From the NCBI RefSeq assembly GCF_024721155.1, contig NZ_JAHVAP010000010.1, positions 186,001-250,000 of the forward strand: a stretch of 64,000 bases of DNA. The letters are read 5' to 3'. This stretch comes from Mucilaginibacter phenanthrenivorans (GTDB lineage: Bacteria > Bacteroidota > Bacteroidia > Sphingobacteriales > Sphingobacteriaceae). Both the position numbers and the translations under genes were made by a program. Numbering within the stretch: the first letter of the stretch is position 1; each line of letters opens with the position of its first letter. Below the pieces are notes generated by a model. The model ran no database searches, was not told the DNA's origin, and worked only from the letters and a program-made list of their open reading frames with translations. Below are positions 1 to 7,940 of this stretch, piece after piece.

Positions 1-1181
1 ATAATATCAACACCCTGTTGTTTGGCAACACCCATTAATGCCTGTTCAACTTCCTCGCCGATAACATGCTCGCCAAACGCGGAAATGTAATGCTTAATGC
101 GCCCGGTAACTATAATTTTATAGGGGTCTTTCGATACAAATTTGATGGTATCACCAAGACTATATCCCCACAAACCGGCGCTTGTATTTAATATTAAAGC
201 GTAATTCTTATTTAGTTCAACATCCTTAAGGCTGATCCGGGTAGGGTTGTCGTTAAAGAACTCTTCTGTAGGAATGAACTCATAAAAAATCCCTGAATCG
301 ACCATCAGTAATAAGCCCTTCTCCCTTTGTGAGTCCTGGAACGCAATAAAGCCTTCGGATGCCGGGTAAGTTTCAATGGTATCAATTGTGAAGCCAATAC
401 TTTCCTCCATGCGGGAACGGTAAGGCTCGTAATTAACACCGCCGTACACAAACAGCTTAAAGTTCGGAAAGATCTCCTTTATCTTTTTGCCGCCTGATAC
501 TGCCGACAACCTGTCGAAATACATCTGGCACCACGGGGGAATGCCGGAGATGAGGCGCATATCCTCATTTTTGGTTTCCTCAACAATGGCGTCTACCTTT
601 TGCTCCCAGTCGTCAATGCAATTTACTTCATAACTCGGCATCCTGTTTTTTTGAAGGTAACCGGGCACATGGTGAGCCACGATGCCAGACAGCCTGCCGG
701 TTGAAATTCCCGCCTTCACACTTAAAACAGGGCTGCCCTGCAGGAAGATCAGCTTGCCGTCAACAAAGTCGGCGTTGCCTGTTTCATGAATATAGCTTAG
801 TAAAGCGTTGCGCGCGGCTTTGATATGCTCGGGCATGCTTTCCTTTGAGATGGGAATATATTTAACACCTGAGGTTGTGCCGGATGTTTTTGAAAGATAG
901 GCAGGCTTGCCGGGCCATAAAACATTTTTCTCGCCCTTGGTAACGCGGTCAATATACGGTCTTAAATCCTCGTAATCGCGAACGGGAACATTCTTTTTAA
1001 ACTGATCATAGCTGCTGATCTGGTCAAAGTGATGATCCTTGCCAAAGGCAGTATTCTTTGCCTTGTTGATAAGTTGCTCAAATGTTTTTTGCTGAAGCGC
1101 AACCGCATTTTTGCGGAGCTTGTTTAACCCGATATTTACGATAGCGGCAAAAGGTTTGCTTAATGCTGCCTTTAGTCCCAT
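1..1181 (-). CDS. GH3-family acyl-adenylating protein, partial (C-terminus outside window)
   Basis: Translation of the minus strand from the ATG at 1181 gives an open frame of 393 codons that runs off the left edge, so the C-terminus is missing. The readable protein starts MGLKAALSKPFAAIVNIGLN and contains the GH3-family P-loop-like segment SKTSGTTSGVKYIPIS, the YPASEGFIAFQ segment, and near the edge SAFGEHVIGEEVEQAL. These are hallmarks of the GH3/auxin-responsive-promoter family (PF03321), adenylate-forming ligases related to acyl-CoA synthetases. In plants GH3 proteins conjugate amino acids to hormones; the substrate of the Bacteroidota homologues is not known to me. It is followed 3 bases upstream by a membrane-protein gene and two glycosyltransferases on the same strand, which suggests an envelope-related role (inference). 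Confidence 0.85.
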   Translation of the reverse strand, partial: MGLKAALSKPFAAIVNIGLNKLRKNAVALQQKTFEQLINKAKNTAFGKDHHFDQISSYDQFKKNVPVRDYEDLRPYIDRVTKGEKNVLWPGKPAYLSKTSGTTSGVKYIPISKESMPEHIKAARNALLSYIHETGNADFVDGKLIFLQGSPVLSVKAGISTGRLSGIVAHHVPGYLQKNRMPSYEVNCIDDWEQKVDAIVEETKNEDMRLISGIPPWCQMYFDRLSAVSGGKKIKEIFPNFKLFVYGGVNYEPYRSRMEESIGFTIDTIETYPASEGFIAFQDSQREKGLLLMVDSGIFYEFIPTEEFFNDNPTRISLKDVELNKNYALILNTSAGLWGYSLGDTIKFVSKDPYKIIVTGRIKHYISAFGEHVIGEEVEQALMGVAKQQGVDI

Positions 1182-1184
1182 AAG

Positions 1185-1886
1185 TTAAACCGTTTCGGTA
1201 ATGTCATCATCCACATCCAAGTGACTGTAAATTAATTTACGATAGGCCACAACTAATAAGATGTTTACAAACGGCACCACAACTACCATCCCAATAATAG
1301 TTATCGATCCTACAAAAACCAATGCCTCTATCAGGATGAACAAAAGGAAATATTTTAAGAAGTTACCTTTTATAAGTTGAAAGCTTTGGGCAATCGATTC
1401 AAACGGACCGCTGCCATCATCAACGATAAAACAGGTACAAATAGGAAAGTAAAACAGGAAGAAAAATTCAAAGAAAACGCCCACAAGTATGCCAAGCACG
1501 TTCTGAATGAAACTTTCATTCATATTTTTAATCAAATTGGTCATAAATACAGCAAGCGTACTTACGATTACCAATAGCGTAAGATAACTGAGCAGCATTT
1601 TGATTTTTGGAACAATATCGCGGAATTCGAAATCATAATATTCTCTGTCTAAAAGCTGAAAAACCAACTTTATAAAACCCAGGAATATAAAACTGATGCC
1701 TATTAATAACACAAATACGCCAATTGATGCTAAAATTGCATCTGCAAGTATAAAATCGATAACAAAAACTATGGCTCCTATTAAAACGATAGCCAACAAG
1801 GAATACACAACAATAGTGGCGAAATTTTTCTTGAAAATATGCCACGCTATGTTGAGCGTTTCTGTTACTGAAAAAGGATGAAACAT
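1185..1886 (-). CDS. Polytopic membrane protein of unknown function
   Basis: A 233-residue protein with about six hydrophobic segments (roughly residues 20-45, 50-72, 95-120, 128-150, 172-195 and 196-220) and an acidic C-terminus. Between the fourth and fifth segments is a short polar stretch (VDDGSGPFESIAQSFQLIKG). That arrangement resembles families with repeated 'amphipathic helix plus two membrane helices' such as the glycerophosphodiesterase membrane domain or DUF975. I cannot assign it to a named family with confidence. It lies 3 bases from the GH3 gene and 6 bases from the glycosyltransferase at 1893-2861, so the three are probably cotranscribed. No function is proposed. Confidence 0.8.
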   Translation of the reverse strand: MFHPFSVTETLNIAWHIFKKNFATIVVYSLLAIVLIGAIVFVIDFILADAILASIGVFVLLIGISFIFLGFIKLVFQLLDREYYDFEFRDIVPKIKMLLSYLTLLVIVSTLAVFMTNLIKNMNESFIQNVLGILVGVFFEFFFLFYFPICTCFIVDDGSGPFESIAQSFQLIKGNFLKYFLLFILIEALVFVGSITIIGMVVVVPFVNILLVVAYRKLIYSHLDVDDDITETV

Positions 1887-1892
1887 ATGTAA

Positions 1893-2861
1893 TTATGATA
1901 GTTTTAATATTACCCGCTTCCAGAAATCCTGCATAAAGCCTAAGCCATAAGCAATTAACTGGATAAAGGATGCTATTAGGCTCAAAAGTGCAATTTTTAC
2001 CGATTTATTTTTCACCAATGAGTGAAAAAATATCAACAAAATAATAACCGCCAAAATACCATTGCATACTATTGCTATTCGCCAGTTAAATATATTGGCA
2101 ATAACGGTAAATATCAAACATAAGGTAAACGCTGCTGGAAAAAAATGCACCAGCTTAAGCTCCCCCGGGAAGAACTTGTAAACGTTTATACGGGCTCTGC
2201 CAAAAAAATGAAGCTGCTTGTAAAATTGTAAAAAGCTTGTGCGGCGCTTGTGGTAAACTTTGGCTTCGGGTATCAATCCTATCTTAAATCCCATAGAATG
2301 AATCCGGATGCTGTATTCAATGTCCTCGCCGGAACGAGTGATAATAAAGCCGCCCGCTTTTTCCCAAACCGCTCTTGAAATACCCATGTTAAAGCTTCGG
2401 GGATGAAATTGACCAATGCCTTTTTTATTGCCGCGGATACCGCCGGTTGTAAATGGCGAAGTCATAGAATAACTGATAGCCTTTTGAACCGGCGTAAACG
2501 ATGGATGAGCGGCATCAGGACCGCCATAAGCATCCAGCCAATTATCAGCCAGCGAATCATTCACTATTTGCAAATAATTTTCGGGGATCAGGCAGTCTGA
2601 ATCAAAAATCACAAAGTAATCACCTTTGGCGCGCTCAAAGCCATAATTGCGGGTAAAGCCCTGGCCTTCGTTTGGTTTTACAAAATATTTAATATCCAGT
2701 TTATCGGCAAAGCTTTTAACGATATCAGCGGCATCATCTTTTGAGCCATCCTCAATCACCAAAACCTCAAACTGCTTATAAGTTTGCAGTACTAAGGTTT
2801 CCAGGAGTTCCTTTATTTCCTGCGGGCGATTGTATAGTGGTATAATGATGGAAAAAAACAT
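1893..2861 (-). CDS. Family 2 glycosyltransferase, membrane-anchored
   Basis: A 322-residue GT-A fold glycosyltransferase. The N-terminus FSIIIPLYNRPQEI, the EDGS nucleotide-binding motif at residues 37-40 and the DSDC metal-binding motif at 87-90 are typical of GT2 enzymes, which transfer a sugar from a nucleotide-sugar donor. Conserved segments around GEDIEYSIRIHSMGFKIGL correspond to the acceptor-side ED motif. The C-terminal 80 residues are hydrophobic with two or three membrane helices, so the enzyme should sit on the inner membrane facing the cytoplasm. The acceptor is not deducible; neighbouring envelope genes suggest a polysaccharide or glycolipid. The start is supported by the motif-proximal ATG. 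Confidence 0.88.
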   Translation of the reverse strand: MFFSIIIPLYNRPQEIKELLETLVLQTYKQFEVLVIEDGSKDDAADIVKSFADKLDIKYFVKPNEGQGFTRNYGFERAKGDYFVIFDSDCLIPENYLQIVNDSLADNWLDAYGGPDAAHPSFTPVQKAISYSMTSPFTTGGIRGNKKGIGQFHPRSFNMGISRAVWEKAGGFIITRSGEDIEYSIRIHSMGFKIGLIPEAKVYHKRRTSFLQFYKQLHFFGRARINVYKFFPGELKLVHFFPAAFTLCLIFTVIANIFNWRIAIVCNGILAVIILLIFFHSLVKNKSVKIALLSLIASFIQLIAYGLGFMQDFWKRVILKLS

Positions 2862-2992
2862 GGATGTTAGTGAGTGGTTGATTGGGTTGAATAAGTTGAT
2901 TGTGTTTTATTCCTGCTTTTTATTCTTAAACCCATACGCATCGTCCGTGTAACTTAATCAACCTAATTTAACTTAGTAAACTTATTCAACTC
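2862..2992. repeat. Intergenic word-reiterated palindrome, GTTGAT type
   Basis: The 131-base gap between the two glycosyltransferase genes consists of a left arm of GTTGATT/GTTGAATAAGTT words (about 2877-2903) and a right arm of complementary words ending at about 2991. GTTGAATAAGTT on the left is matched by AACTTATTCAAC on the right. The loop of about 45 bases is unrelated. The arrangement could fold as a long imperfect hairpin in RNA. It is one of the palindrome family described in the findings. Confidence 0.65.
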
Positions 2993-3943
2993 CTAGATAA
3001 CTTCCTCAACCTGGTATTTATTGCGCTCGGGGGCGCTTCGTGATACCAGTTCGGCTACAAAGCCTGTTAAAAATAATTGAGAGCCTAATATTACTGCTAC
3101 CAGGGCTATGTAGAAGAGGGGCTGTCCGGTTATATCGCGGTAATGCTCGCCTTTTGCTATGGCGCGCAACTTATCAACTATCATCCAAATAGTAATAATG
3201 GTTCCCGCTAAGAAGCTTAATGTGCCCATAGTGCCGAAAAAATGCATCGGGCGCTTGCCAAATTTGCCAACAAAAAATATCGACATTAAATCAAGCAAGC
3301 CATTGATAAACCGGCTGATGCCAAATTTGGTTTTGCCATATTTACGCGGGCGATGTTCAACTATCTGTTCACCAATTTTTATGAACCCTGCCCATTTGGC
3401 AATAACAGGGATATAGCGGTGCATTTCACCATAAACCTCTATGTTTTTTACAACCGCCTTGCGATAGGCTTTAAGGCCGCAATTAAAATCATGCAGGTTA
3501 TGGATGCCCGACATGCGGCGCGTGGCCGCATTGTATATTTTTGTAGGGATGGTTTTGCTTAGCGGATCATGACGTTTTGCCTTCCATCCGGATACCAGGT
3601 CGTACTTTTCTTCGGCAATGCGGCGGTAAAGCTCGGGGATCTCATCGGGGCTGTCCTGCAGGTCGGCATCCATGGTGATTACTACATCGCCCTGCGTAGC
3701 TTCAAAACCCATATTCAGCGCAGCCGATTTGCCATAATTGCGCCTGAATTTGATGCCCTTTATAAAAGGATTACCCTCATTCAGCTTCCTGATCATTTCC
3801 CATGAACCGTCGGTACTGCCGTCATCAACCAGGATCACTTCATAGGTAAATCGGTTCTCATCCATTACACGGCTGATCCATGAGGTCAATTCGGGCAATG
3901 ATTCTACTTCGTCGTAAAGAGGTACTACTACTGATATATCCAT
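2993..3943 (-). CDS. Family 2 glycosyltransferase, DPM/GtrB-like
   Basis: A 316-residue protein with the DDGS motif at residues 40-43, NYGKSAALNMGF at 69-80 and DADLQD at 92-97. This pattern is typical of the dolichol-phosphate mannosyltransferase-like/GtrB/ArnC group of GT2 enzymes, which move a sugar onto a polyprenyl phosphate carrier. Two membrane helices follow near residues 230-255 and 275-300, as in that group. The enzyme therefore probably makes a polyprenyl-phosphate-linked sugar for export across the inner membrane; the sugar itself is not deducible. It is the first gene of a leftward run of four, separated from the next by a palindromic intergenic repeat. Confidence 0.88.
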   Translation of the reverse strand: MDISVVVPLYDEVESLPELTSWISRVMDENRFTYEVILVDDGSTDGSWEMIRKLNEGNPFIKGIKFRRNYGKSAALNMGFEATQGDVVITMDADLQDSPDEIPELYRRIAEEKYDLVSGWKAKRHDPLSKTIPTKIYNAATRRMSGIHNLHDFNCGLKAYRKAVVKNIEVYGEMHRYIPVIAKWAGFIKIGEQIVEHRPRKYGKTKFGISRFINGLLDLMSIFFVGKFGKRPMHFFGTMGTLSFLAGTIITIWMIVDKLRAIAKGEHYRDITGQPLFYIALVAVILGSQLFLTGFVAELVSRSAPERNKYQVEEVI

Positions 3944-4065
3944 GTATTAGGAATGGTGCCGGAGATATAGTTTAGCATCATCCGTATCATCCGCAAAAAT
4001 ATAAAAAAGTTGGGGAATTGGTTACACCGATTAGTTAATGATTGCACGGGCGGTATTTGGTTAAG

Positions 4066-4097
4066 TTTGCAGTTTTTGTAAAATCTGGTTATCTTTG
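4066..4097 (+). promoter_or_regulatory. Bacteroidota-type promoter for the TPR gene transcript
   Basis: TTTG at 4066-4069 is followed after 20 bases by TATCTTTG at 4090-4097, matching the Bacteroidota sigma-A consensus (TTTG near -33 and TAnnTTTG near -7). Transcription would begin near 4103, which leaves a leader of about 200 bases before the TPR gene. Confidence 0.65.
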
Positions 4098-4112
4098 CAA
4101 AAAAATAAAACG

Positions 4113-4202
4113 ATGCAACGCCTTAATTACTTCTGCAAAAACAACTGTATGCGGCCCTTTGGGATGCAACAGGAGAGGTGTGCACCAGGTGTACTCTCTT
4201 AG
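4113..4202 (+). CDS. Possible 29-residue leader ORF with overlapping hairpin
   Basis: About 10 bases after the predicted transcription start an ATG opens a 29-codon frame rich in Cys (three) and Met (three, plus the start), ending with TAG at 4200-4202. Its 3' end lies in a hairpin (4173-4198) with paired GTGCAC/GTGTAC and flanking GAGA/TCTC. Further down, CAGGTT (from about 4206) and the CAGGTT/AACCTG hairpin at 4259-4275 offer alternative pairings. This could be a leader peptide or a structured 5' UTR of the TPR gene. It could also be a chance ORF, and there is no homology I recognise. Confidence 0.3.
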   Translation: MQRLNYFCKNNCMRPFGMQQERCAPGVLS

Positions 4203-4300
4203 AGTTCAGGTTATCTTAACTGCGAAAAACAACAACATTTATTATTTTTTACCGGATTCAGGTTTAACTAACCTGTGAGTCTGATTGATTAGAATTTTTT

Positions 4301-4822
4301 ATGAACACCTATTATACATTAGAAGAAAAGTACTTACAAGCCACCGATAAGCTGGACTACGGGAAAACGCCCAAAGCGCTGCAATTGCTGAATGAAATTA
4401 TCAGCAACGACCCGTTTTATGCAAAGGCCCATTATCAGCTTGGCAAAATATACTATTACGACCTGGAGGATCATCAAACGGCGGGCTATCACTTTAAAAC
4501 CTGCATGGAGCTTGATCCTGCATTCCCGGCTAACTATTTTCATTACTTAAACCTGGTTGTTTTTTTGAACATGGAACCACAGGTAAATTATATCGCGTCA
4601 AAGGCATTAACCGTTCCTGGTGTGCAGGCAGCTGATATTTATAACTTGCTTGGGTTGTCTGCCGAAAAAAACAAACAATGGGAAAAGGCTTTGAATGCTT
4701 ACAATGAAGCATTTGATGCTGTAACCTATAAAAGCCAGCGCGAAAAAATTGAAGATAGTATTGAGCGCGTTAAGGCTAAAATACAAAGGAGCAAGGCTTA
4801 TCAGTATACGCTAGTTGAATGA
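4301..4822 (+). CDS. TPR repeat protein
   Basis: A 173-residue protein with at least three tetratricopeptide-like helix pairs (about residues 12-45, 46-80 and 108-140; for example KAHYQLGKIYYYDLEDHQTA and DIYNLLGLSAEKNKQWEKALNAY). TPRs form an alpha-solenoid for protein binding. There is no signal peptide or membrane segment, so it is probably cytoplasmic. It is a single gene with its own promoter (4066-4097) and terminator (4841-4869). The partner and process are unknown. Confidence 0.8.
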   Translation: MNTYYTLEEKYLQATDKLDYGKTPKALQLLNEIISNDPFYAKAHYQLGKIYYYDLEDHQTAGYHFKTCMELDPAFPANYFHYLNLVVFLNMEPQVNYIASKALTVPGVQAADIYNLLGLSAEKNKQWEKALNAYNEAFDAVTYKSQREKIEDSIERVKAKIQRSKAYQYTLVE

Positions 4823-4840
4823 TTGCCCTGATTAGAAAAG

Positions 4841-4869
4841 ATTACACCGATTGATTCAATCGGTGTAAT
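4841..4869 (+). terminator. Perfect 13-bp hairpin terminator after the TPR gene
   Basis: ATTACACCGATTG at 4841-4853 pairs perfectly with CAATCGGTGTAAT at 4857-4869 across a 3-base loop, 19 bases after the stop codon, followed by TATCTT. The ACCGATT word also recurs near 4024 and 34986, so it may belong to a dispersed hairpin family. Confidence 0.7.
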
Positions 4870-5125
4870 TATCTTAAAATCTGTAATCGTCTCCCAATAC
4901 GCGGTTATTATTATAATCACTTTTTATATTTTATTTTCTTTAAATAAGAGGGCAATATAATATATGGTTCGGGAATATATTATTTGAAGTGTTTGAAATT
5001 AAATTCCGATTATTGTGAATTTTGTGAAATTTTAATCTTTATATGTCTATTTGTATAAAATTATGAAGAAGTGTAATTAAACCATTGTCACGCTTTCCTG
5101 TCCTAACTGTATAAAATTTATGATT

Positions 5126-5980
5126 ATGAAAAAGCTAACAATATTATCAGCAATAGCATTAAGCGGTTTGTTTTATAACAGCGCTAATGCACAAATAAGG
5201 GTGAGTGTGGGTTTACATTTAGGGCTCCGTCCTGTAACTTACGTACCGGCTACTGAGGTGGTTGAACAAGCACCAGTATATGATGAAAACGACCAAGTTT
5301 ATGATGATAGCAACGATGACGACTATTATTACCTGCCTGATGTAGACGCTTATTATAACGTTAACGCTCAAAGCTACTATTATTACAATGGCGATAACTG
5401 GATCACCTGTACTTACTTACCCGGCGCTTACCGTAACTATGACTGGAGAAGCGCCCGCAGGTTCGAGGTACATGCAAACCGTCCGTATATGCGTAACGAT
5501 TTCTACAGGTCAAGGTATAACGGCCATGAAATAGCTGAATGGAGAAACTTTAATAGGAATAACCATTATGGCAGAGATGAGCATTTTAACCGCGATGCGT
5601 ACAGGGGAAATGATAACCGTTTTGACAACAGGGACAACAGGTTTAACCGTGATGCATACAGGGGAAATGATAACCGTTTTGACAAATTGACAACAGGGAC
5701 AACAGGTTTAACCGTGATGCATACAGGGGAAATGATAACCGTTTTGACAACAGGGACAACAGGTTTAACCGTCTGCAAGCTCAAAGAGGAGACTATAATC
5801 GCTTCGATAATAGGGGGCAGGATAACAGGTTCAGTCAGCCTAACCAAAGCCGGGGAAATGACAGAGGGCAAAACGAACGTCCATCAACTCAAAACAGTGG
5901 CTACCGTAATCACGACAACCACGGAGGTGATGAACACTTTACCCAAAACAACCAACAAAATAACCGCCCTATTTTTGTAA
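5126..5980 (+). CDS. Secreted Asn/Arg/Asp-rich repeat protein, frameshifted in its tandem repeats
   Basis: The protein begins MKKLTILSAIALSGLF and has a signal peptide ending at NANA-QIRV. The ATG at 5126 is preferred over the one at 5120 because the Lys-rich signal start follows it directly. The mature part has an acidic, Tyr-rich region (about residues 40-90), a YYYNGDNW segment, and then RGNDNRFDNRDNRFNRDAY tandem repeats. The second repeat carries 8 extra bases near 5685-5693, which shifts the frame. Downstream of that the listed frame is Thr-rich nonsense ending at 5980. The continuation in the original frame (RLQAQRGDYNRFDNR... to HRQGRF) runs to a stop at 6001-6003. The undisturbed gene would therefore be about 5126-6003. 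Function unknown; a surface or matrix protein is possible. Confidence 0.7.
   Translation: MKKLTILSAIALSGLFYNSANAQIRVSVGLHLGLRPVTYVPATEVVEQAPVYDENDQVYDDSNDDDYYYLPDVDAYYNVNAQSYYYYNGDNWITCTYLPGAYRNYDWRSARRFEVHANRPYMRNDFYRSRYNGHEIAEWRNFNRNNHYGRDEHFNRDAYRGNDNRFDNRDNRFNRDAYRGNDNRFDKLTTGTTGLTVMHTGEMITVLTTGTTGLTVCKLKEETIIASIIGGRITGSVSLTKAGEMTEGKTNVHQLKTVATVITTTTEVMNTLPKTTNKITALFL
5588..5766 (+). repeat. Coding tandem repeat, 57-bp unit, three copies, middle copy +8 bp
   Basis: Unit 1 is 5588-5644 (57 bp), unit 2 is 5645-5709 (65 bp) and unit 3 is 5710-5766 (57 bp). Each encodes NRDAYRGNDNRFDNRDNRF in frame. Unit 2 contains a local near-duplication (TTGACAAATTGACAAC where the others have TTGACAAC), and these 8 extra bases break the reading frame. 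Confidence 0.9.
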
Positions 5981-6038
5981 ACCACAGGCAGGGCAGGTTT
6001 TAAAAGAGAATGTTTGTCAATTAATTATATAATGAGAG

Positions 6039-6067
6039 GAGCCACCGCAAGGTGGCTCTTTCTTTTT
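6039..6067 (+). terminator. Rho-independent terminator after the secreted repeat protein
   Basis: GAGCCACC (6039-6046), GCAA tetraloop, GGTGGCTC (6051-6058), then a T-rich tract. It lies 36 bases after the frame-corrected stop codon, which supports 6003 rather than 5980 as the original gene end. Confidence 0.88.
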
Positions 6068-6155
6068 AAACTAAGATTTTCAGGAAACGGAGTTTTCAAG
6101 ATTCTAAAACAAACCTGGCGAAGCAGTTCTTAAAATCCTTTTTTTCTTAAAAATC

Positions 6156-7112
6156 TTAGTTCGAGTAGCTGCTCGCAATATTCAATAAATCAATAGCGCC
6201 GCTAGTAAGCTTAAGCTGTGTTGACTTAACAAGGTCATCCAATTGTTTAAGGTTTGTTGCACTCGCAATTGGAGCGGTAATTCCGGGCCGGGCCATTATC
6301 CAGGCCAGTGCCACGCCTGCAGGTGTTGAATTAAACTCAGCGGCTATCTTGTCAAGTCCGGCTAAAATTTTGTAGCCCCGCGGGGTAAGAAAGTTTTTCA
6401 CGCCCGTACCACGACTGCTTTGCGATAAGTCGTTTTCTGAGCGATATTTTCCTGTTAAAAAGCCGCTTGCTAATGAATAATAGCTAATTACGCCAACGTT
6501 CCTCTCGCGGCAAACAGATTCAAGTTCCTTTTCATAGTATTCACGGCTGTATAAATTGTATTCAGGCTGGAGGCATTCATACGAGGCAAGTCCGTTGTCT
6601 TTACTTACCTGTAAAGCTTCCTTTAGTCTAATGCCATCGTAGTTTGATGCGCCGATGGCTCTTACCTTTCCCTGTTTTATAAGGTCTGTAAATGTTTCAA
6701 GAGTCTCCAGCAATGGAGTGTCTTTGTCATCATCATGCGATTGATAAAGATCGATATAATCCGTTTGCAGTCGCTTTAGTGAAGATTCAACTGCCTGGGT
6801 GATGTATTTGCGCGAAAGTCCCTTCTTGCCGTCACCCATCGGTTTCCCAACTTTGGTGGCGATAATAACTTTATCACGTTTGCCTGATTTTTTTAACCAA
6901 TTACCGATAATGGTTTCAGATTCGCCGCCTTTATTACCAGGCACCCATTTGGCGTACACGTCGGCGGTATCAATAAAATCCAGGCCTGCGTCAACAAAGG
7001 CATCCAATATTTTAAAGGATTCCCTCTCGTCTATTGTCCATCCAAAAACATTGCCGCCAAAGGCTAAGGGATAAACTTTTAATCCTGAATTTCCTATTTC
7101 CCGTTTTTCCAT
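6156..7112 (-). CDS. Aldo/keto reductase
   Basis: A 318-residue NADPH-dependent oxidoreductase of the aldo/keto reductase TIM-barrel family. The catalytic tetrad is visible as D48 and Y53 (FIDTADVYA), K87 (IIATKVGK) and H126 (LYQSHDDD). The C-terminal cofactor-binding part (ITAPIASATNLKQLDDL) is present and the length is normal for the family. It is cytoplasmic and reduces a carbonyl substrate that cannot be deduced. Eighteen bases upstream on the same strand lies a 75-residue hypothetical gene that is probably cotranscribed. Confidence 0.93.
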   Translation of the reverse strand: MEKREIGNSGLKVYPLAFGGNVFGWTIDERESFKILDAFVDAGLDFIDTADVYAKWVPGNKGGESETIIGNWLKKSGKRDKVIIATKVGKPMGDGKKGLSRKYITQAVESSLKRLQTDYIDLYQSHDDDKDTPLLETLETFTDLIKQGKVRAIGASNYDGIRLKEALQVSKDNGLASYECLQPEYNLYSREYYEKELESVCRERNVGVISYYSLASGFLTGKYRSENDLSQSSRGTGVKNFLTPRGYKILAGLDKIAAEFNSTPAGVALAWIMARPGITAPIASATNLKQLDDLVKSTQLKLTSGAIDLLNIASSYSN

Positions 7113-7130
7113 ATCAATATTTGATTGTAA

Positions 7131-7358
7131 TTATACCACCTGTTGGGCCAGCTCGTCAATCCAGCTATTTAAATAAGGTTCGGTACCCGCAATACGTACC
7201 CAATTGCCTTCGTCGTCCTTTGCGATGATAAGATGAAGACTATTATCTATCGATTCAAATTCATAGGCATTTGAATATCCGTCAAAATCTACCTGGGTAA
7301 CTGTTCCGTCAACAGGATAGTCAGACCCTGTAAGTACTGCTGCAAATTGTTGTTTCAT
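7131..7358 (-). CDS. Small conserved-looking hypothetical protein
   Basis: A 75-residue soluble acidic protein with alternating beta-like segments (GTVTQVDFDGYSNAYEF, NSLHLIIAKDDEGNWVRIAG) and a short C-terminal helix. No signal peptide, no membrane segment, no family recognised. It directly precedes the aldo/keto reductase (18-base gap), so the two probably share a transcript. It is judged real because of its position and normal amino-acid composition. Confidence 0.6.
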   Translation of the reverse strand: MKQQFAAVLTGSDYPVDGTVTQVDFDGYSNAYEFESIDNSLHLIIAKDDEGNWVRIAGTEPYLNSWIDELAQQVV

Positions 7359-7471
7359 AAATTAGTTTATAAATGTAATTGGTATAACTTCATTTGGCTT
7401 AAATTGTGTGTCATATTTTGGTTAATATCTGTTTTTTGATTTAATAGCGAAACCGGGACTGTAAATAAGTA

Positions 7472-7726
7472 TTGCCTATCTTTACCGGAGTGGAAAATAT
7501 AACACCCGATTCGAAGATCCTAATTGAAATAGTACAAACCAGGATGCCATTTGGTAAGTATAAAGACACCCTGATAAGTGATATTCCGGTGTCGTACCTT
7601 GAGTGGATGCATAGCAAAGGCTTCCCGCCGGGCAAATTAGGAATGATGCTGGCAACGGTTTACGAGATCAAGATTAATGGATTAACGGAGATCTTGTTTA
7701 AGGTAAAGAGGGCATTAAGGCGTTGA
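7472..7726 (+). CDS. DUF3820 family protein
   Basis: The core MPFGKYKDTLISDIPVSYLE followed by GFPPGKLGMMLATVYEIKIN matches the small DUF3820 family (PF12843), single-domain proteins of about 70-80 residues with an MPFGKYKG signature. Function is not established. No ATG lies at the 5' end: the frame opens with TTG at 7472, and a GTG at 7490 would give 78 residues, a length that fits the family better. The stop codon is followed directly by the arm of a palindromic repeat (7722-7859). Confidence 0.72.
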   Translation: MPIFTGVENITPDSKILIEIVQTRMPFGKYKDTLISDIPVSYLEWMHSKGFPPGKLGMMLATVYEIKINGLTEILFKVKRALRR

Positions 7727-7859
7727 TTGAGTTGTATTAGGTTGGATTTAGTTTATTAAGTTAAAGTAGATTGTAAGGTTTTACATTTCGTTGCGACTAA
7801 GTGATAAATGAAATACATTAACTCATCCAACCAAATCAACTGAATACAACTCAATCAAC
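7722..7859. repeat. Intergenic palindrome, 17-bp perfect outer arms
   Basis: GTTGATTGAGTTGTATT at 7722-7738 is matched perfectly by its complement at 7843-7859, with further imperfect pairing of GGTTGGATTTA and ATCCAACCAAAT inside. The loop is about 70 bases without an ORF. The left arm overlaps the stop codon of the DUF3820 gene. Confidence 0.8.
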
Positions 7860-7940
7860 TACGAAAAACAACTTTACGCCCCAATGACCATCCAACAAAA
7901 CATCATCAACGTATATTTACTTATAAACTCAAAAAATAGT

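Noticed and set aside
4042-4278. 78-residue ORF on the plus strand
   Set aside because: It starts upstream of the predicted transcription start, has an implausible composition and overlaps the structured leader; the 29-codon ORF from 4113 fits the promoter better.
5588-5766. CRISPR array or intergenic satellite
   Set aside because: The three 57-bp units are contiguous, without spacers, and lie in frame within a secreted protein gene.
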